This document shows, piece after piece, positions 23,277 through 31,262 of a stretch of 33,464 nucleotides of DNA. Every line of letters starts with the position of its first letter. Position 1 is the first letter of the stretch. This DNA comes from Acetobacter sp. UBA5411 (GTDB lineage: Bacteria; Pseudomonadota; Alphaproteobacteria; Acetobacterales; Acetobacteraceae), in contig NZ_DHNR01000005.1 in NCBI RefSeq assembly GCF_002409645.1, forward strand, positions 40,878 to 74,341, read 5' to 3'. The notes under the pieces were generated by a model. That model did no database searches and was not told the DNA's origin. It saw only the letters and a list, made by a program, of their open reading frames with translations. The translations under genes and the position numbers were made by a program.

Positions 23277-23801
23277 TTATTCGCCCTTCAGACGCTTCGT
23301 GCAAACACTGTAATAACCGCCACCTTTCTGAATCCAGGTCAGGCCACCATTGCCGCCGGAGGCTTTGTTCGCGTGATACTGGTCCAGACAGGTCTTCATA
23401 CGGGCCTTGCCAGCGGACAGGGAGGAGTATTTGGAGGAGACCTTGCTGGGAAACACGGCATTTCCTGTATAGGTCGAAGCCTTGGATGCGGCTTTGGCCT
23501 TGCTTTCGGGCTTGTTCTCGGCGGCTGCTTCGGTAGCCGGAGTCGTTGCGGGCGCAGCCGCCTCGCCTTCCGTCTTCTCCTCGGGCTCGGACTCAGCACC
23601 GGCACACTGCGCCGCCTTGAAGTCCTTGTAACTCTGGCCAGCCAGTGTGCCGCCTTCCTTGGCGGCCTTGAATTTCGCGTGGCACTCCTTGGCCGTCACG
23701 GCGGCCTGCGCCTGACCCGGCAGCGCCACAGACCACGTTGCACCTGCCACCAGCAGCGCAAGCGAAGCAGTCATCGTACGAACGGAACGATTGAAGCCCA
23801 T
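23277..23801 (-). CDS. Secreted protein with two related Cys-framed motifs, unknown function
   Basis: 174 residues. Signal peptide: basic start MGFNRSVRTM, hydrophobic ASLALLVAGATWSVALP and a probable cut after QAQA (about residue 33). Mature part: motif 1, ECHAKFKAAKEGGTLAGQSYKDFKAAQC (about 39-66), then a low-complexity Glu/Ala/Thr/Pro/Lys linker (about 70-110), then motif 2, a diverged copy, TCLDQYHANKASGGNGGLTWIQ...YYSVC (about 137-168). Both motifs have a Cys, about 25-35 residues and a second Cys, with K.AAK/ANK and G.L.G/GGL patterns, suggesting a duplicated small disulfide unit. Similar Cys-Ala-Lys motifs occur in uncharacterised periplasmic proteins of Rhodospirillales as far as I recall. 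No function can be assigned. Followed by a terminator. Confidence 0.82.
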   Translation of the reverse strand: MGFNRSVRTMTASLALLVAGATWSVALPGQAQAAVTAKECHAKFKAAKEGGTLAGQSYKDFKAAQCAGAESEPEEKTEGEAAAPATTPATEAAAENKPESKAKAASKASTYTGNAVFPSKVSSKYSSLSAGKARMKTCLDQYHANKASGGNGGLTWIQKGGGYYSVCTKRLKGE

Positions 23802-23910
23802 CGGCTATCCTTACATCACAAATTTGACGGTGATACCGCACCTATGCGGCACAGCATCCGCCCTCACAAGAAACCAGAACGGCCTATCATACAAGCCTGC
23901 CCGCCTGAAC

Positions 23911-23942
23911 GAAAAAGGGGCGGATCAACCGACCCGCCCCTT
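23911..23942 (-). terminator. Terminator of amtB
   Basis: AAGGGGCGG (23915-23923) pairs with CCGCCCCTT (23934-23942), a 9-bp GC-rich stem with a 10-base loop. On the minus strand it is followed by TTTTTC, and it lies 26 bases beyond the amtB stop codon. Confidence 0.9.
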
Positions 23943-23968
23943 CCGCAAAATGTATGCTCGCTCAGGGA

Positions 23969-25405
23969 TCAGTTGATACGCTCGCCATGCAGCGCAACGT
24001 CCAGACCTTCCTGCTCAGCCTCCGTGGAGACGCGCAGACCGACCACAAGGTCAACAACCTTCAGCAGGATGAACGTCATGATGCCACACCAGACAATCGT
24101 CACGCCAACGGCCTCGGCCTGAACCAGAAGCTGATGCAAGGAACCCGATGTTCCTTCCGGGCTTGCGTCCGTCGCGGACAGGGGACCATAGGCGAAGATA
24201 CCTGTCAGCAGAGCGCCAACGATACCGCCGACACCATGCACACCAAAGGCATCGAGGCTGTCGTCATATCCCATCATGTGCTTGAGGGACGTTGCACCCC
24301 AGTAGCAGACGACACCGGTGATCAGACCGATGGCCAGAGCACCACCCGGCAGCACGAAGCCCGCAGCTGGCGTAATGGCGACAAGACCACCGACCGCGCC
24401 GGAAATGATGCCAAGAACCGTCGGCTTACCGGTGCGGAACCACTCGGCAACCATCCAGGACACACCGGCCGCAGCAGCTGCGATCTGTGTGGTGGCCATC
24501 GCCATACCCGCACGACCGTTAGCGCCGACAGCGGAACCTGCGTTGAAGCCGAACCAGCCAACCCACAGCAGGGATGCACCAATAACTGCGTAGGTCAGGT
24601 TGAACGGCGCAAGGTCTTCCGTGCCATACCCACGACGCTTGCCGAGGACCAGCGCACACACCAGACCGGCGACACCCGCGTTAATATGGACGACCGTACC
24701 ACCGGCGAAGTCCAGCGTGCCCATGCCAGCAAGCCAGCCAAGCGGGCTCCAGACCCAGTGAGCAACGGGAGCGTAGACGATCAGCGACCACAGGATGCTG
24801 AACAGGCATACCGCCGAGAACTTCATGCGCTCAGCATAGGCGCCAGCGATAAGAGCCGGCGTGATGATGGCGAAGGTCATCTGGAACATCATGAAGATGC
24901 TCTCAGGGATCGTCATGGTCGAAGCGGAATCCGTGCCAGCACCGATCGTGAAGGGAACGTCCGCTCCCTTGCTGATATGCTCGCCCAGCGTCGCAAGAAA
25001 CGCTTTGGACAGGCCGCCTACATAGGGCGTGCCATTCGAGAAGGCGAGTGAGTAACCCGCCACCATCCAGACAATGGTGATGATACAGCAGATGGCGAAG
25101 CTCTGCATGAGCGTCGCCAGAACGTTCTTCTTGCGAACCATTCCGGCATAGAACAGGCCAAGGCCCGGAATGGTCATCATCAATACCAGCGCCGTGCTGA
25201 TGAGCATCCAGGCTGTATCACCGGTGTCGATGCTGGGAGCCGGTGCCGCGGCCTCCTGGGCAAAAGCCGGCATAGCGGCGAACAGCCCGACTGTACCAGC
25301 AGAAACAGCAGCCAGAACCCCGGAGAAGCGGGATTTCAGCGGCCCATCCACCTCACCCTGCCGATACGGGGCATGCCCCGCGAACGAGGAAAACTGAATA
25401 TTCAT
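23969..25405 (-). CDS. amtB: Ammonium transporter Amt/MEP family
   Basis: 478 residues. A trimeric channel for ammonium uptake in the inner membrane. A long N-terminal region ends in a signal-like segment (FSGVLAAVSAGTVGLFAAMPAFAQ, cut near residue 50), then about eleven membrane helices. Signatures: GLGLFYAGMVRKKNVLATLMQSF, the first pore His in GTLDFAGGTVVHINAGVAGLV, the second in DAFGVHGVGGIVGALLTGIFA, and the family tail GLDVALHGERI. No glnK precedes it, unlike the usual glnK-amtB pair. The 212-base upstream region holds two palindromes that could serve regulation. The ATG at 25405 has only a distant purine run (AGGGGG); an internal GTG at about 25351 (VDGPLKS) is an alternative start. 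Confidence 0.95.
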   Translation of the reverse strand: MNIQFSSFAGHAPYRQGEVDGPLKSRFSGVLAAVSAGTVGLFAAMPAFAQEAAAPAPSIDTGDTAWMLISTALVLMMTIPGLGLFYAGMVRKKNVLATLMQSFAICCIITIVWMVAGYSLAFSNGTPYVGGLSKAFLATLGEHISKGADVPFTIGAGTDSASTMTIPESIFMMFQMTFAIITPALIAGAYAERMKFSAVCLFSILWSLIVYAPVAHWVWSPLGWLAGMGTLDFAGGTVVHINAGVAGLVCALVLGKRRGYGTEDLAPFNLTYAVIGASLLWVGWFGFNAGSAVGANGRAGMAMATTQIAAAAAGVSWMVAEWFRTGKPTVLGIISGAVGGLVAITPAAGFVLPGGALAIGLITGVVCYWGATSLKHMMGYDDSLDAFGVHGVGGIVGALLTGIFAYGPLSATDASPEGTSGSLHQLLVQAEAVGVTIVWCGIMTFILLKVVDLVVGLRVSTEAEQEGLDVALHGERIN

Positions 25406-25509
25406 AAACGCTCGCTGCCCCCTGCCTCATTCACGTCTGATCGTTGCCGTATGGCCGTCGCACAAGGCCCGCGGGGACACCCTGACGACGACACATACCT
25501 CAAGACGCC

Positions 25510-25526
25510 CATCTCATGATGAGATG
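25510..25526. promoter_or_regulatory. Palindromic candidate operator upstream of amtB
   Basis: CATCTCAT-G-ATGAGATG: perfect 8-bp arms around one base, about 105 bases upstream of the amtB ATG. It does not match the NtrC consensus. Confidence 0.45.
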
Positions 25527-25552
25527 ACACTGATCTTACCTATACGTAGCTT

Positions 25553-25565
25553 ATTCGTAACGAAT
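25553..25565. promoter_or_regulatory. Second palindromic element upstream of amtB
   Basis: ATTCGT-A-ACGAAT, 6-bp arms. On the minus strand it overlaps a possible -35 (TTACGA), which is followed after 16 bases by TAAGAT as a possible -10, so binding here could block or assist transcription. The promoter match is only approximate. Confidence 0.35.
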
Positions 25566-25617
25566 TACTCAAGCCCGTCAATCGGGAAAGAATGCGCCTT
25601 CAAGCAGGAAAAATCCG

Positions 25618-27015
25618 TCAATCTCCGGTCACGCGCGTCCGCGTGCGCATGGTGACAAACTCTTCGGCGGAGGAAGGATGAATGCCGATCGTGCGGTCAA
25701 AATCCGCCTTTCTCAAGCCAGCCGTCACGGCAATGGCCAGACCCTGCATCAGTTCCGGCGCATCTTCCCCCAGCATGTGCGCGCCGACGACCTTCTGGGT
25801 TCCCTGATCGACAACCAGCTTCATTAGCGTACGCCGCTCGCGACCGCTCAGCGTGTGACGCATTGGACGGAACTTCGAAACATAGACATCCACCGCGCCT
25901 TTTTCCGCTGCTTCGGCCTCTGACAGGCCGACACTGGCGAGCGGCGGCGTGAAGAAGACGGCTTTCGGCGTGGTCTCGAACGACCATTCACGGGAACGAT
26001 CCGCAAACAGCCTGTCGGCAAGGATATGTCCCTCGGCAATGGCGACAGGCGTCAGATTGAGATGATTCGTCACGTCCCCAATCGCGAACACACCGGGTTC
26101 GGCGGTCTCGAAGTGACGATCGACCTCAATCCGCCCCTCTTCCGTGCGGCGGACGCGCGTGTTTTCAAGCCCGAGCTTCTGACTCTTCGGGTGGCGTCCT
26201 GTGGCCATCAGCACACAATCAACAGTCAGTTCCGTGCCGTTATCCAGTATGACGACCAGCGCCTCGCCTTCCTTGCGGATACGCTGCGGGCTGGCCTGTG
26301 TGTGCTGGATCACGCCGCGCTGGTTGATGGCCTCATGCAGTGCTTCACGGAGGTCTTCATCGAATCCGCGCAGAGGAAGCGCCTGACGGTAGACCAGATC
26401 AACCTTTGCCCCGAGCCCTGCGAAGATTCCGGCGAACTCGATACCGATATAACCGCTGCCGATGATGCAGACACGCTTGGGCATCTCTTTCAGACCGAAC
26501 ACTTCATCAGAGGTGATGGCCAGATCGGACCCGACGATTTCAAGCTTTGAAGGGGTCGATCCTGTCGCAATGACGATCCGCTTCGCCGTGATGCGTTCCG
26601 GCTTTGCTGCCGGGTCCAGTTCCGACGGTGTGACGAGAATGGTGTGCGCATCCTCGAAGCTGGCGAAACCTGTGAGCAGTTTCACACCGGCCTTTTCCAG
26701 CATCGACACATAAATGCCGTTGAGACGTGAGATTTCCTTGTCCTTGGCGGCAATCAGCTTGCCCCAGTCGAACGCGCCTTCCTGTGTATTCCAGCCAAAT
26801 CCGTGACTATCTTCGACATAGTCACCGTATTCACTGGCCTGCACCATCAGCTTCTTCGGCACGCAGCCCAGATTGACGCAGGTGCCACCCCAATGGCGAC
26901 TTTCCACCACCGCAACCTTGGTCCCATGTCCCGCCGCAATGCGTGCGCAGCGGACACCGCCCGATCCCGCGCCGATGACCAGCAGGTCAACGTCGTACGA
27001 TGTATTCTCGGGCAT
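25618..27015 (-). CDS. gor: Glutathione-disulfide reductase
   Basis: 465 residues from the ATG at 27015, which has a GGAGTGG ribosome site; the frame is open up to 27087 but those residues are not family-like. FAD loop DLLVIGAGSGGVRCARIAA; redox disulfide in WGGTCVNLGCVPKKLM; NAD(P)H loop RVCIIGSGYIGIEFAGIFAGLGAKV; second FAD contact EPGVFAIGDVTNHLNLTPVAIAEG; C-terminal His-Glu pair in TIGIHPSSAEEFVTMR. It keeps GSSG reduced with NADPH in the cytoplasm. GSGYIGIE followed by LVYRQALPLRGFD fits glutathione reductase rather than lipoamide dehydrogenase. It runs in the same direction as amtB, which begins 212 bases further on. Confidence 0.94.
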   Translation of the reverse strand: MPENTSYDVDLLVIGAGSGGVRCARIAAGHGTKVAVVESRHWGGTCVNLGCVPKKLMVQASEYGDYVEDSHGFGWNTQEGAFDWGKLIAAKDKEISRLNGIYVSMLEKAGVKLLTGFASFEDAHTILVTPSELDPAAKPERITAKRIVIATGSTPSKLEIVGSDLAITSDEVFGLKEMPKRVCIIGSGYIGIEFAGIFAGLGAKVDLVYRQALPLRGFDEDLREALHEAINQRGVIQHTQASPQRIRKEGEALVVILDNGTELTVDCVLMATGRHPKSQKLGLENTRVRRTEEGRIEVDRHFETAEPGVFAIGDVTNHLNLTPVAIAEGHILADRLFADRSREWSFETTPKAVFFTPPLASVGLSEAEAAEKGAVDVYVSKFRPMRHTLSGRERRTLMKLVVDQGTQKVVGAHMLGEDAPELMQGLAIAVTAGLRKADFDRTIGIHPSSAEEFVTMRTRTRVTGD

Positions 27016-27114
27016 GCGGTCCACTCCATTCGGTTTCATCAAACTGTTGGCCCGAAAATGCCTTGAGTGGGCACAGGAAACAACCACCCCGCATGCAACC
27101 GCTCCCGATGACGG

Positions 27115-27990
27115 TCAGAGCATGTCCACAAACGCCTGCGCGGCGCTACTCAGCGGGCGCTCGCGATGACGCAACATGTGGAAAGTACGTTTCTCAAGCG
27201 TGCAGTCCAACGCCTCGACCAGTCCAGCACGCACGCGCGACGCCGCAGCCAGATCGGAAACGGCCGAAATCAGACCGCCGCTTGCAACGCCTTCCAGAAC
27301 CGCCTCGTTGGATGGCAGCACCAACCGGATATCCAGATCGGTCAGCGCGATCTGGAAAATACTTTTCAGACAGTGGGCGAGATGATCACGCGTGCCGGAG
27401 CCTTCCTCACGCAGCACCCAATGTGTCCGAAGCAGTTCCTCCCGTTCCACAGGATGCCCCACCAGAAGATGACCGGGAGCGGCGTAGAGACGAAAATCAT
27501 CACCGCCCACAGGCTGCTTATGCAATGAGAAGGCCTTGTCGATCCTGCCTTCCACAAAACCGAGATCGGCTTCACCATCCATAACGGCAATCGCAGCCTG
27601 CGCCGTATTGCTGACGCGAAGATCCAGCCTGACGCTTGGATAGCGTGCGGCAAACCAGGTCAGAAAACCTGGCAGCCAGTAGGTCGCGACGGTCTGGCTG
27701 GCGGCAATGCGAAGTTCGCCACGCACCAGCCCTGACAGATCATCCAGCACCTGCACGGCTTCTGCGGCTTTGGCCAGAACGCTGCGAGCGGCTGGCAGAA
27801 ACGCCCTCCCCGCCTCATTCAGTTCAAGACCACGACCAATGCGGTGGAACAGACGCGTTGCGTGCCGTTCCTCCAGAGCCGCAATGGCGGCGCTGACAGC
27901 AGGTTGCGACAGGTGAAGTCTTTCAGCCGTCGCCCGCATGTTCAGCAATTCCGCGACCGTCACAAAGATACGAAGCTGTTCGAGCGTCAT
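27115..27990 (-). CDS. LysR-family transcriptional regulator
   Basis: 291 residues. N-terminal winged HTH, MTLEQLRIFVTVAELLNMRATAERLHLSQPAVSAAIAALEERHATRLFHRIGRGLELNEAGRAFL, then the effector-binding domain starting GELRIAASQTVATYWLPGFLTWFAARYPSVRLDLRV. It is divergent from the YeiH-type transporter with only about 54 bases between starts, the common layout for a LysR regulator and its target. An inverted repeat in the gap overlaps its own start, suggesting autoregulation. YeiE/CysB-like regulators often accompany YeiH; the effector is unknown. Confidence 0.94.
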   Translation of the reverse strand: MTLEQLRIFVTVAELLNMRATAERLHLSQPAVSAAIAALEERHATRLFHRIGRGLELNEAGRAFLPAARSVLAKAAEAVQVLDDLSGLVRGELRIAASQTVATYWLPGFLTWFAARYPSVRLDLRVSNTAQAAIAVMDGEADLGFVEGRIDKAFSLHKQPVGGDDFRLYAAPGHLLVGHPVEREELLRTHWVLREEGSGTRDHLAHCLKSIFQIALTDLDIRLVLPSNEAVLEGVASGGLISAVSDLAAASRVRAGLVEALDCTLEKRTFHMLRHRERPLSSAAQAFVDML

Positions 27991-28012
27991 TCAATAGATT
28001 TCCCTTATTGAA
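27990..28012. promoter_or_regulatory. Inverted repeat in the LysR/YeiH intergenic region
   Basis: TTCAATA (27990-27996) and TATTGAA (28006-28012) are perfect 7-bp arms separated by 9 bases, the T-N11-A-like geometry expected of a LysR operator. The left arm touches the regulator's start codon. A second element, AATCCA-T-TGGATT, lies at 28024-28036, close to the transporter start. Confidence 0.6.
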
Positions 28013-28044
28013 ATGACTACATCAATCCATTGGATTTGTCATTC

Positions 28045-29091
28045 ATGCAGAGCGATCCTCGCAGCATGAAACGGATACCTCGCTTTTTTCGCGTCTTTCC
28101 CGGACTCCTGCTCAGCGTAGCTGTAGCCGGAAGCGCCATGCTGCTCGAACAAGCCGAACGGTCTTTCACAGGTGGCGCCTGGGTCGAGAGCCTTGTGCTG
28201 GCCATTCTGGTGGGAACCATCCTGCGCACCTTGTGGAAACCTCCGACATCCTTTGAAAGCGGCATCCATTTCTCCGCTCACACTCTGCTGGAAGCAGCCG
28301 TCGCCCTGATGGGCGCTGCGGTCAGTGTCGAAATGGTCATGGAAGCCGGGCCCATTCTTGTTCTGGGTATTGTGGGAACCGTTGGTATTGCAATCGGAAC
28401 CGGCATTCTGCTGGGTCGCGCCTTTGGCCTGCCTTCCAAACTGGCGGTGCTGATCGCCTGCGGGAACGCAATCTGCGGCAACTCCGCCATTGCCGCAGTC
28501 GCCGCCGCTATCGACGCGGACAGTGATGAAGCCGCGACCGCCGTGGCCTTCACCGCCGTGCTGGGTATTCTGGTGGTTCTGTTTCTGCCCTTGCTGGCTC
28601 ACACTCTTCATCTGACACAGACCGCCGGTGGCGTGCTTGCGGGTCTGACCGTCTATGCCGTGCCGCAGGTGCTTGCCGCTGCCGGTCCAATGGGCGCGAC
28701 GGCGGTACAGATCGGCACGCTGGTCAAACTGGTCCGTGTGCTGATGCTCGGGCCGGTGGTCGCTGTGAGTTCGCTGATCTACGCCCGGCAACTTCCGGTA
28801 TGCGATGCCAAGCCCCGCTCCTGCCTGAGCCGGTTTCTTCCACCGTTCATCGTTATTTTCATGGGACTGATGGCGGCCCGTTCGCTGGATCTGGTGCCGT
28901 ATGTTCTGCTTGCCCCGCTTCACACGATGAGCGGCCTGTTCACACTTGTCGCCATGGCGGCGCTTGGGCTGGGTGTTGACCTGCGGAACGTGCTGGCGGC
29001 GGGGCCGCGTGTGGTGGCGGTTGTTACTCTGTCGCTGGCGGTATTGGGAGGCGTGGCTCTCCTGGTTGCTGGGATGTGTTGTCAAGGATGA
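28045..29091 (+). CDS. yeiH: YeiH/UPF0324 family putative sulfate exporter
   Basis: 348 residues from the ATG at 28045; an alternative ATG at 28066 gives 341. Integral membrane protein with about ten hydrophobic segments. Family-typical elements are LVLAILVGTILRTLW, FSAHTLLEAAVALMGAAVSVEMV, the GNAICGNSAIAAVAAAI motif, AFTAVLGILVVLFLPLLAH, GVLAGLTVYAVPQVLAAAGPMGATAVQIGTLVKLVRVLMLGPVV and the closing ALGLGVDLRNVLAAGPRVV. YeiH homologues are annotated as putative sulfate exporters; transport of sulfite or another sulfur compound is family inference. Divergent from and probably controlled by the LysR regulator. A long antisense frame over it is a GC-bias shadow. Confidence 0.9.
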   Translation: MQSDPRSMKRIPRFFRVFPGLLLSVAVAGSAMLLEQAERSFTGGAWVESLVLAILVGTILRTLWKPPTSFESGIHFSAHTLLEAAVALMGAAVSVEMVMEAGPILVLGIVGTVGIAIGTGILLGRAFGLPSKLAVLIACGNAICGNSAIAAVAAAIDADSDEAATAVAFTAVLGILVVLFLPLLAHTLHLTQTAGGVLAGLTVYAVPQVLAAAGPMGATAVQIGTLVKLVRVLMLGPVVAVSSLIYARQLPVCDAKPRSCLSRFLPPFIVIFMGLMAARSLDLVPYVLLAPLHTMSGLFTLVAMAALGLGVDLRNVLAAGPRVVAVVTLSLAVLGGVALLVAGMCCQG

Positions 29092-29208
29092 GAGGTAGAG
29101 GAAGTGAATTACCTAATTTCATAATGGCAGCGGAAAAAGCTGAATTTGCTGGCGATCCCGCAGCATAATTCTGCCCAATCATGAAAACCACATAGCCCCC
29201 TGATGGCC

Positions 29209-29778
29209 TTACTGACGGGGTAAGAAATCCTGAGGCAGCATACGTCCAAGCACTTTGTCTTTCAGAACGAATTGATGAAAAAGTGCTGCCGTGCCATGGC
29301 CTATCGCGAGGCCCATAATCAGCCAGGCGTTCCAGTAATGGAGTGTCTGAATCGATGTCACGGTTTCCGCCGGGAACCGCGTGAATGGGGACGGAATCAG
29401 AAAACCGAAAAAACTCATTGTCTGTCCAGCTCCCCATCGCCAGAGATAGCCCAGCAAGATTTCCGCCAGAAGCAGCGCATAGAGCGCATACTCTACTCCA
29501 AGGGCGAATACCCGATCCATAGGTCGGAGAAGGTTCGACAGATGCCGCCCTTTCGTCAGACGCCAGACAATGCGGAACGCCATGATCACCGTTAGCAGAA
29601 TACCGGAGGTCAGATGCGCAACGACCATCAGATGATGGACGGGTTTTGCTGGCCAACTCCAAGTTTCACCCAAGGCGAATTGAAAGAACACCAGAAAGGC
29701 CGTTATCCAATGAAGGATGATTGTCGGCTTGTCGTAGCACTGCGGGCTTTCCGCGATGTCCGGTGTTGAATAAGGCAT
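29209..29778 (-). CDS. Cytochrome b561 family membrane protein
   Basis: About 189 residues from the ATG at 29778 (CCGGA 6 bases upstream); a second ATG at 29784 is nearly as good, and the frame is open to 29895. Four membrane helices with the di-heme His pattern: KPTIILHWITAFLVFFQFALG, MVVAHLTSGILLTVIMAFRIVWRL, ALYALLLAEILLGYLWRW and SIQTLHYWNAWLIMGLAIGHGTAALFHQFVLKDKVLGRML. Bacterial b561 proteins carry electrons between ubiquinol and a periplasmic acceptor such as oxygen or superoxide, a family-level statement. It is divergent from the VIT-family gene and does not share an obvious operon with neighbours. Confidence 0.88.
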   Translation of the reverse strand: MPYSTPDIAESPQCYDKPTIILHWITAFLVFFQFALGETWSWPAKPVHHLMVVAHLTSGILLTVIMAFRIVWRLTKGRHLSNLLRPMDRVFALGVEYALYALLLAEILLGYLWRWGAGQTMSFFGFLIPSPFTRFPAETVTSIQTLHYWNAWLIMGLAIGHGTAALFHQFVLKDKVLGRMLPQDFLPRQ

Positions 29779-29911
29779 ATGCATTCCGGCAAAAAAGAAC
29801 TCTGAATCTTCTTTCGTACCATACTTACCTGACTGGAATCTGAACAGAACAGATTTTATTAAAATACAAAACACATTGAAAATAACTCGCAACATCAGAA
29901 TAAAATACCTG

Positions 29912-29940
29912 TTGACTTGGCAAGATATGCCCCTTAACCT
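29912..29940 (+). promoter_or_regulatory. Putative sigma-70 promoter of the VIT-family gene
   Basis: TTGACT (29912-29917), a 17-base spacer and TAACCT (29935-29940), 34 bases before the ATG at 29975. This is a good -35 and a fair -10, supporting expression of the interrupted gene from its canonical start. Confidence 0.5.
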
Positions 29941-29974
29941 TGATTTGTATTTATCTGAAGCAACAGGTTATCTT

Positions 29975-30670
29975 ATGTCTCGCCTCCATCTACTGACAGA
30001 ACGTCACGCCGTCGAAAAACTCGGATGACTACGTGCGGCCGTTCTTGGCGCCAATGACGGAACGCTTTCGACAGGTAGCCTCATCGTCGGCGTTGCCAGT
30101 TCTCATGCGACACACGGCAGCATTCTTATCGCGGGACTGTCCGCGCTTGTTGCGGGAGCCCTGTCTATGGCGGCAGGCGAATATGTCTCGGTCAGTTCCC
30201 AGGCGGATTCCGAACACGCCGACATCGCTCGCGAAAAACAGGAACTGGTCATGGACTGGGATGGGGAAGTCACGGAGCTTGCCGATATCTATCAGAAACG
30301 AGGGCTGGATGAAGACCTCTCACGCAAGGTTGCCATCGCCCTCATGAAACATGAGGCTCTCGGGGCGCATGCAAGAGATGAACTGGGGCTGTCCGAGGCT
30401 ACTGCGGCACGCCCCCTACAGGCAGCATTTGCTTCGGCAATCGCCTTTTCATCTGGAGCATTACTGCCCGTGCTGGCGGCTATTCTGACCCCTCTGGCAT
30501 GGGTGTCCTGGGGCGTGTCCCTCACGTCCGTCGTGGCTCTCGCTGTTCTGGGCGTCGTCGGTGCAATTGCCGGTGGAGCGGCACCCATGCGTCCAGCACT
30601 CCGCGTAACGTTTTGGGGTGTTGTTGCGATGATTGTCACAAGTGGAATTGGCCGCCTGTTTGGCGCGTGA
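29975..30670 (+). pseudogene. VIT1/CCC1-family iron/manganese transporter with an in-frame TGA at codon 18
   Basis: From the ATG at 29975 the frame reads MSRLHLLTERHAVEKLG, then TGA (30026-30028), then LRAAVLGANDGTLSTGSLIVG and on to TAG-free sequence ending SGIGRLFGA at 30670. From memory, homologues read GWLRAAVLGANDG here, so the TGA replaces an expected TGG Trp by one base. The rest is intact: SALVAGALSMAAGEYVSVSSQADSE, QELVMDWD, the acidic cytoplasmic segment (ELADIYQKRGLDEDLSRKVA), and two C-terminal hydrophobic pairs (FASAIAFSSGALLPVLAAIL; SVVALAVLGVVGAIAGGAA). With read-through the protein is 231 residues, about family length. No in-frame start follows before 30167, which would lose the first helix. 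It could be a recent nonsense mutation, a sequencing error or leaky UGA decoding. Confidence 0.85.
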
Positions 30671-30794
30671 CACTGCTGCATTGCCGGTAATGGACACGCT
30701 GCATATTCCTGCGTGTGGTCAATTAGGCTTACGGCGTGTCGTCAGTTACCGCCTGAGGCATGTGCCAGCTTTTCAGCGGCCCTCGAACGCTTCT

Positions 30795-31043
30795 ATGAAT
30801 TCTTTATCAGAAGTGCTGCAAGAAGCAGAAAAATTTTCCACTGATCTATTCGATAAGATGCTCAAGACTATGGCGCAGCAATCAGAAAGACAGTTTGGAG
30901 CTTTTCTGATGCTATATCTCTTGAATTTCAATGAGCCCTATAAAGAAAACCCAAAGATAAGAACATTTGGAAACAACACATACATAAGGGAGAGATACCA
31001 CAAAATGATGAATCTACTAAATTCTGCTCTTGGTATACGATGA
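30795..31043 (+). CDS. Small AT-rich ORF of unknown function
   Basis: 82 residues from the ATG at 30795: MNSLSEVLQEAEKFSTDLFD, then KMLKTMAQQSERQFGAFLMLYLLNF, NEPYKENPKIRTFGNNTY and IRERYHKMMNLLNSALGIR. The composition (Lys, Asn, Met, Phe) is unlike the GC-rich neighbours and hints at foreign origin, but no family is recognised and the ribosome site is poor. Just before its stop another frame (from 31030) continues with VYDEINKVYQSISEKGDNFCLKEATMEIVVSRGKILPKDIRVATVGESG, so the two may be one longer gene broken by a frameshift. The rest of 30671-31262 shows nothing but the terminator of the next gene. Confidence 0.4.
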   Translation: MNSLSEVLQEAEKFSTDLFDKMLKTMAQQSERQFGAFLMLYLLNFNEPYKENPKIRTFGNNTYIRERYHKMMNLLNSALGIR

Positions 31044-31203
31044 GATAAACAAGGTTTACCAAAGCATATCAGAAAAAGGCGATAATTTTTGCTTAAAAGA
31101 AGCCACTATGGAAATAGTCGTCAGTCGTGGAAAAATATTACCAAAAGATATCCGTGTCGCAACGGTTGGTGAGTCAGGTATTTTTCCTTTGTGTTATAAA
31201 AAC

Positions 31204-31236
31204 AAAAAGGCCCCGAACAATCCGCCCGGAGCCTTT
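31204..31236 (-). terminator. Terminator of ferredoxin-NADP reductase gene
   Basis: AAAGGCCCCG (31206-31215) pairs with CGGAGCCTTT (31227-31236) with one mismatch. On the minus strand it is followed by a TTTTGTTTTT run, about 27 bases after the stop codon. Confidence 0.82.
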
Positions 31237-31262
31237 CCTCAAACCAGCAATGCCAGCGCGTG

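Noticed and set aside
23954..25051. Long plus-strand frame antisense to amtB
   Set aside because: Low-complexity Arg/Asp/Thr/His translation that follows the GC-rich codon pattern of amtB; no ribosome site.
28039..29085. Long minus-strand frame antisense to the YeiH-type gene
   Set aside because: Gln/His/Arg-rich shadow; the opposite strand encodes a recognisable membrane family.
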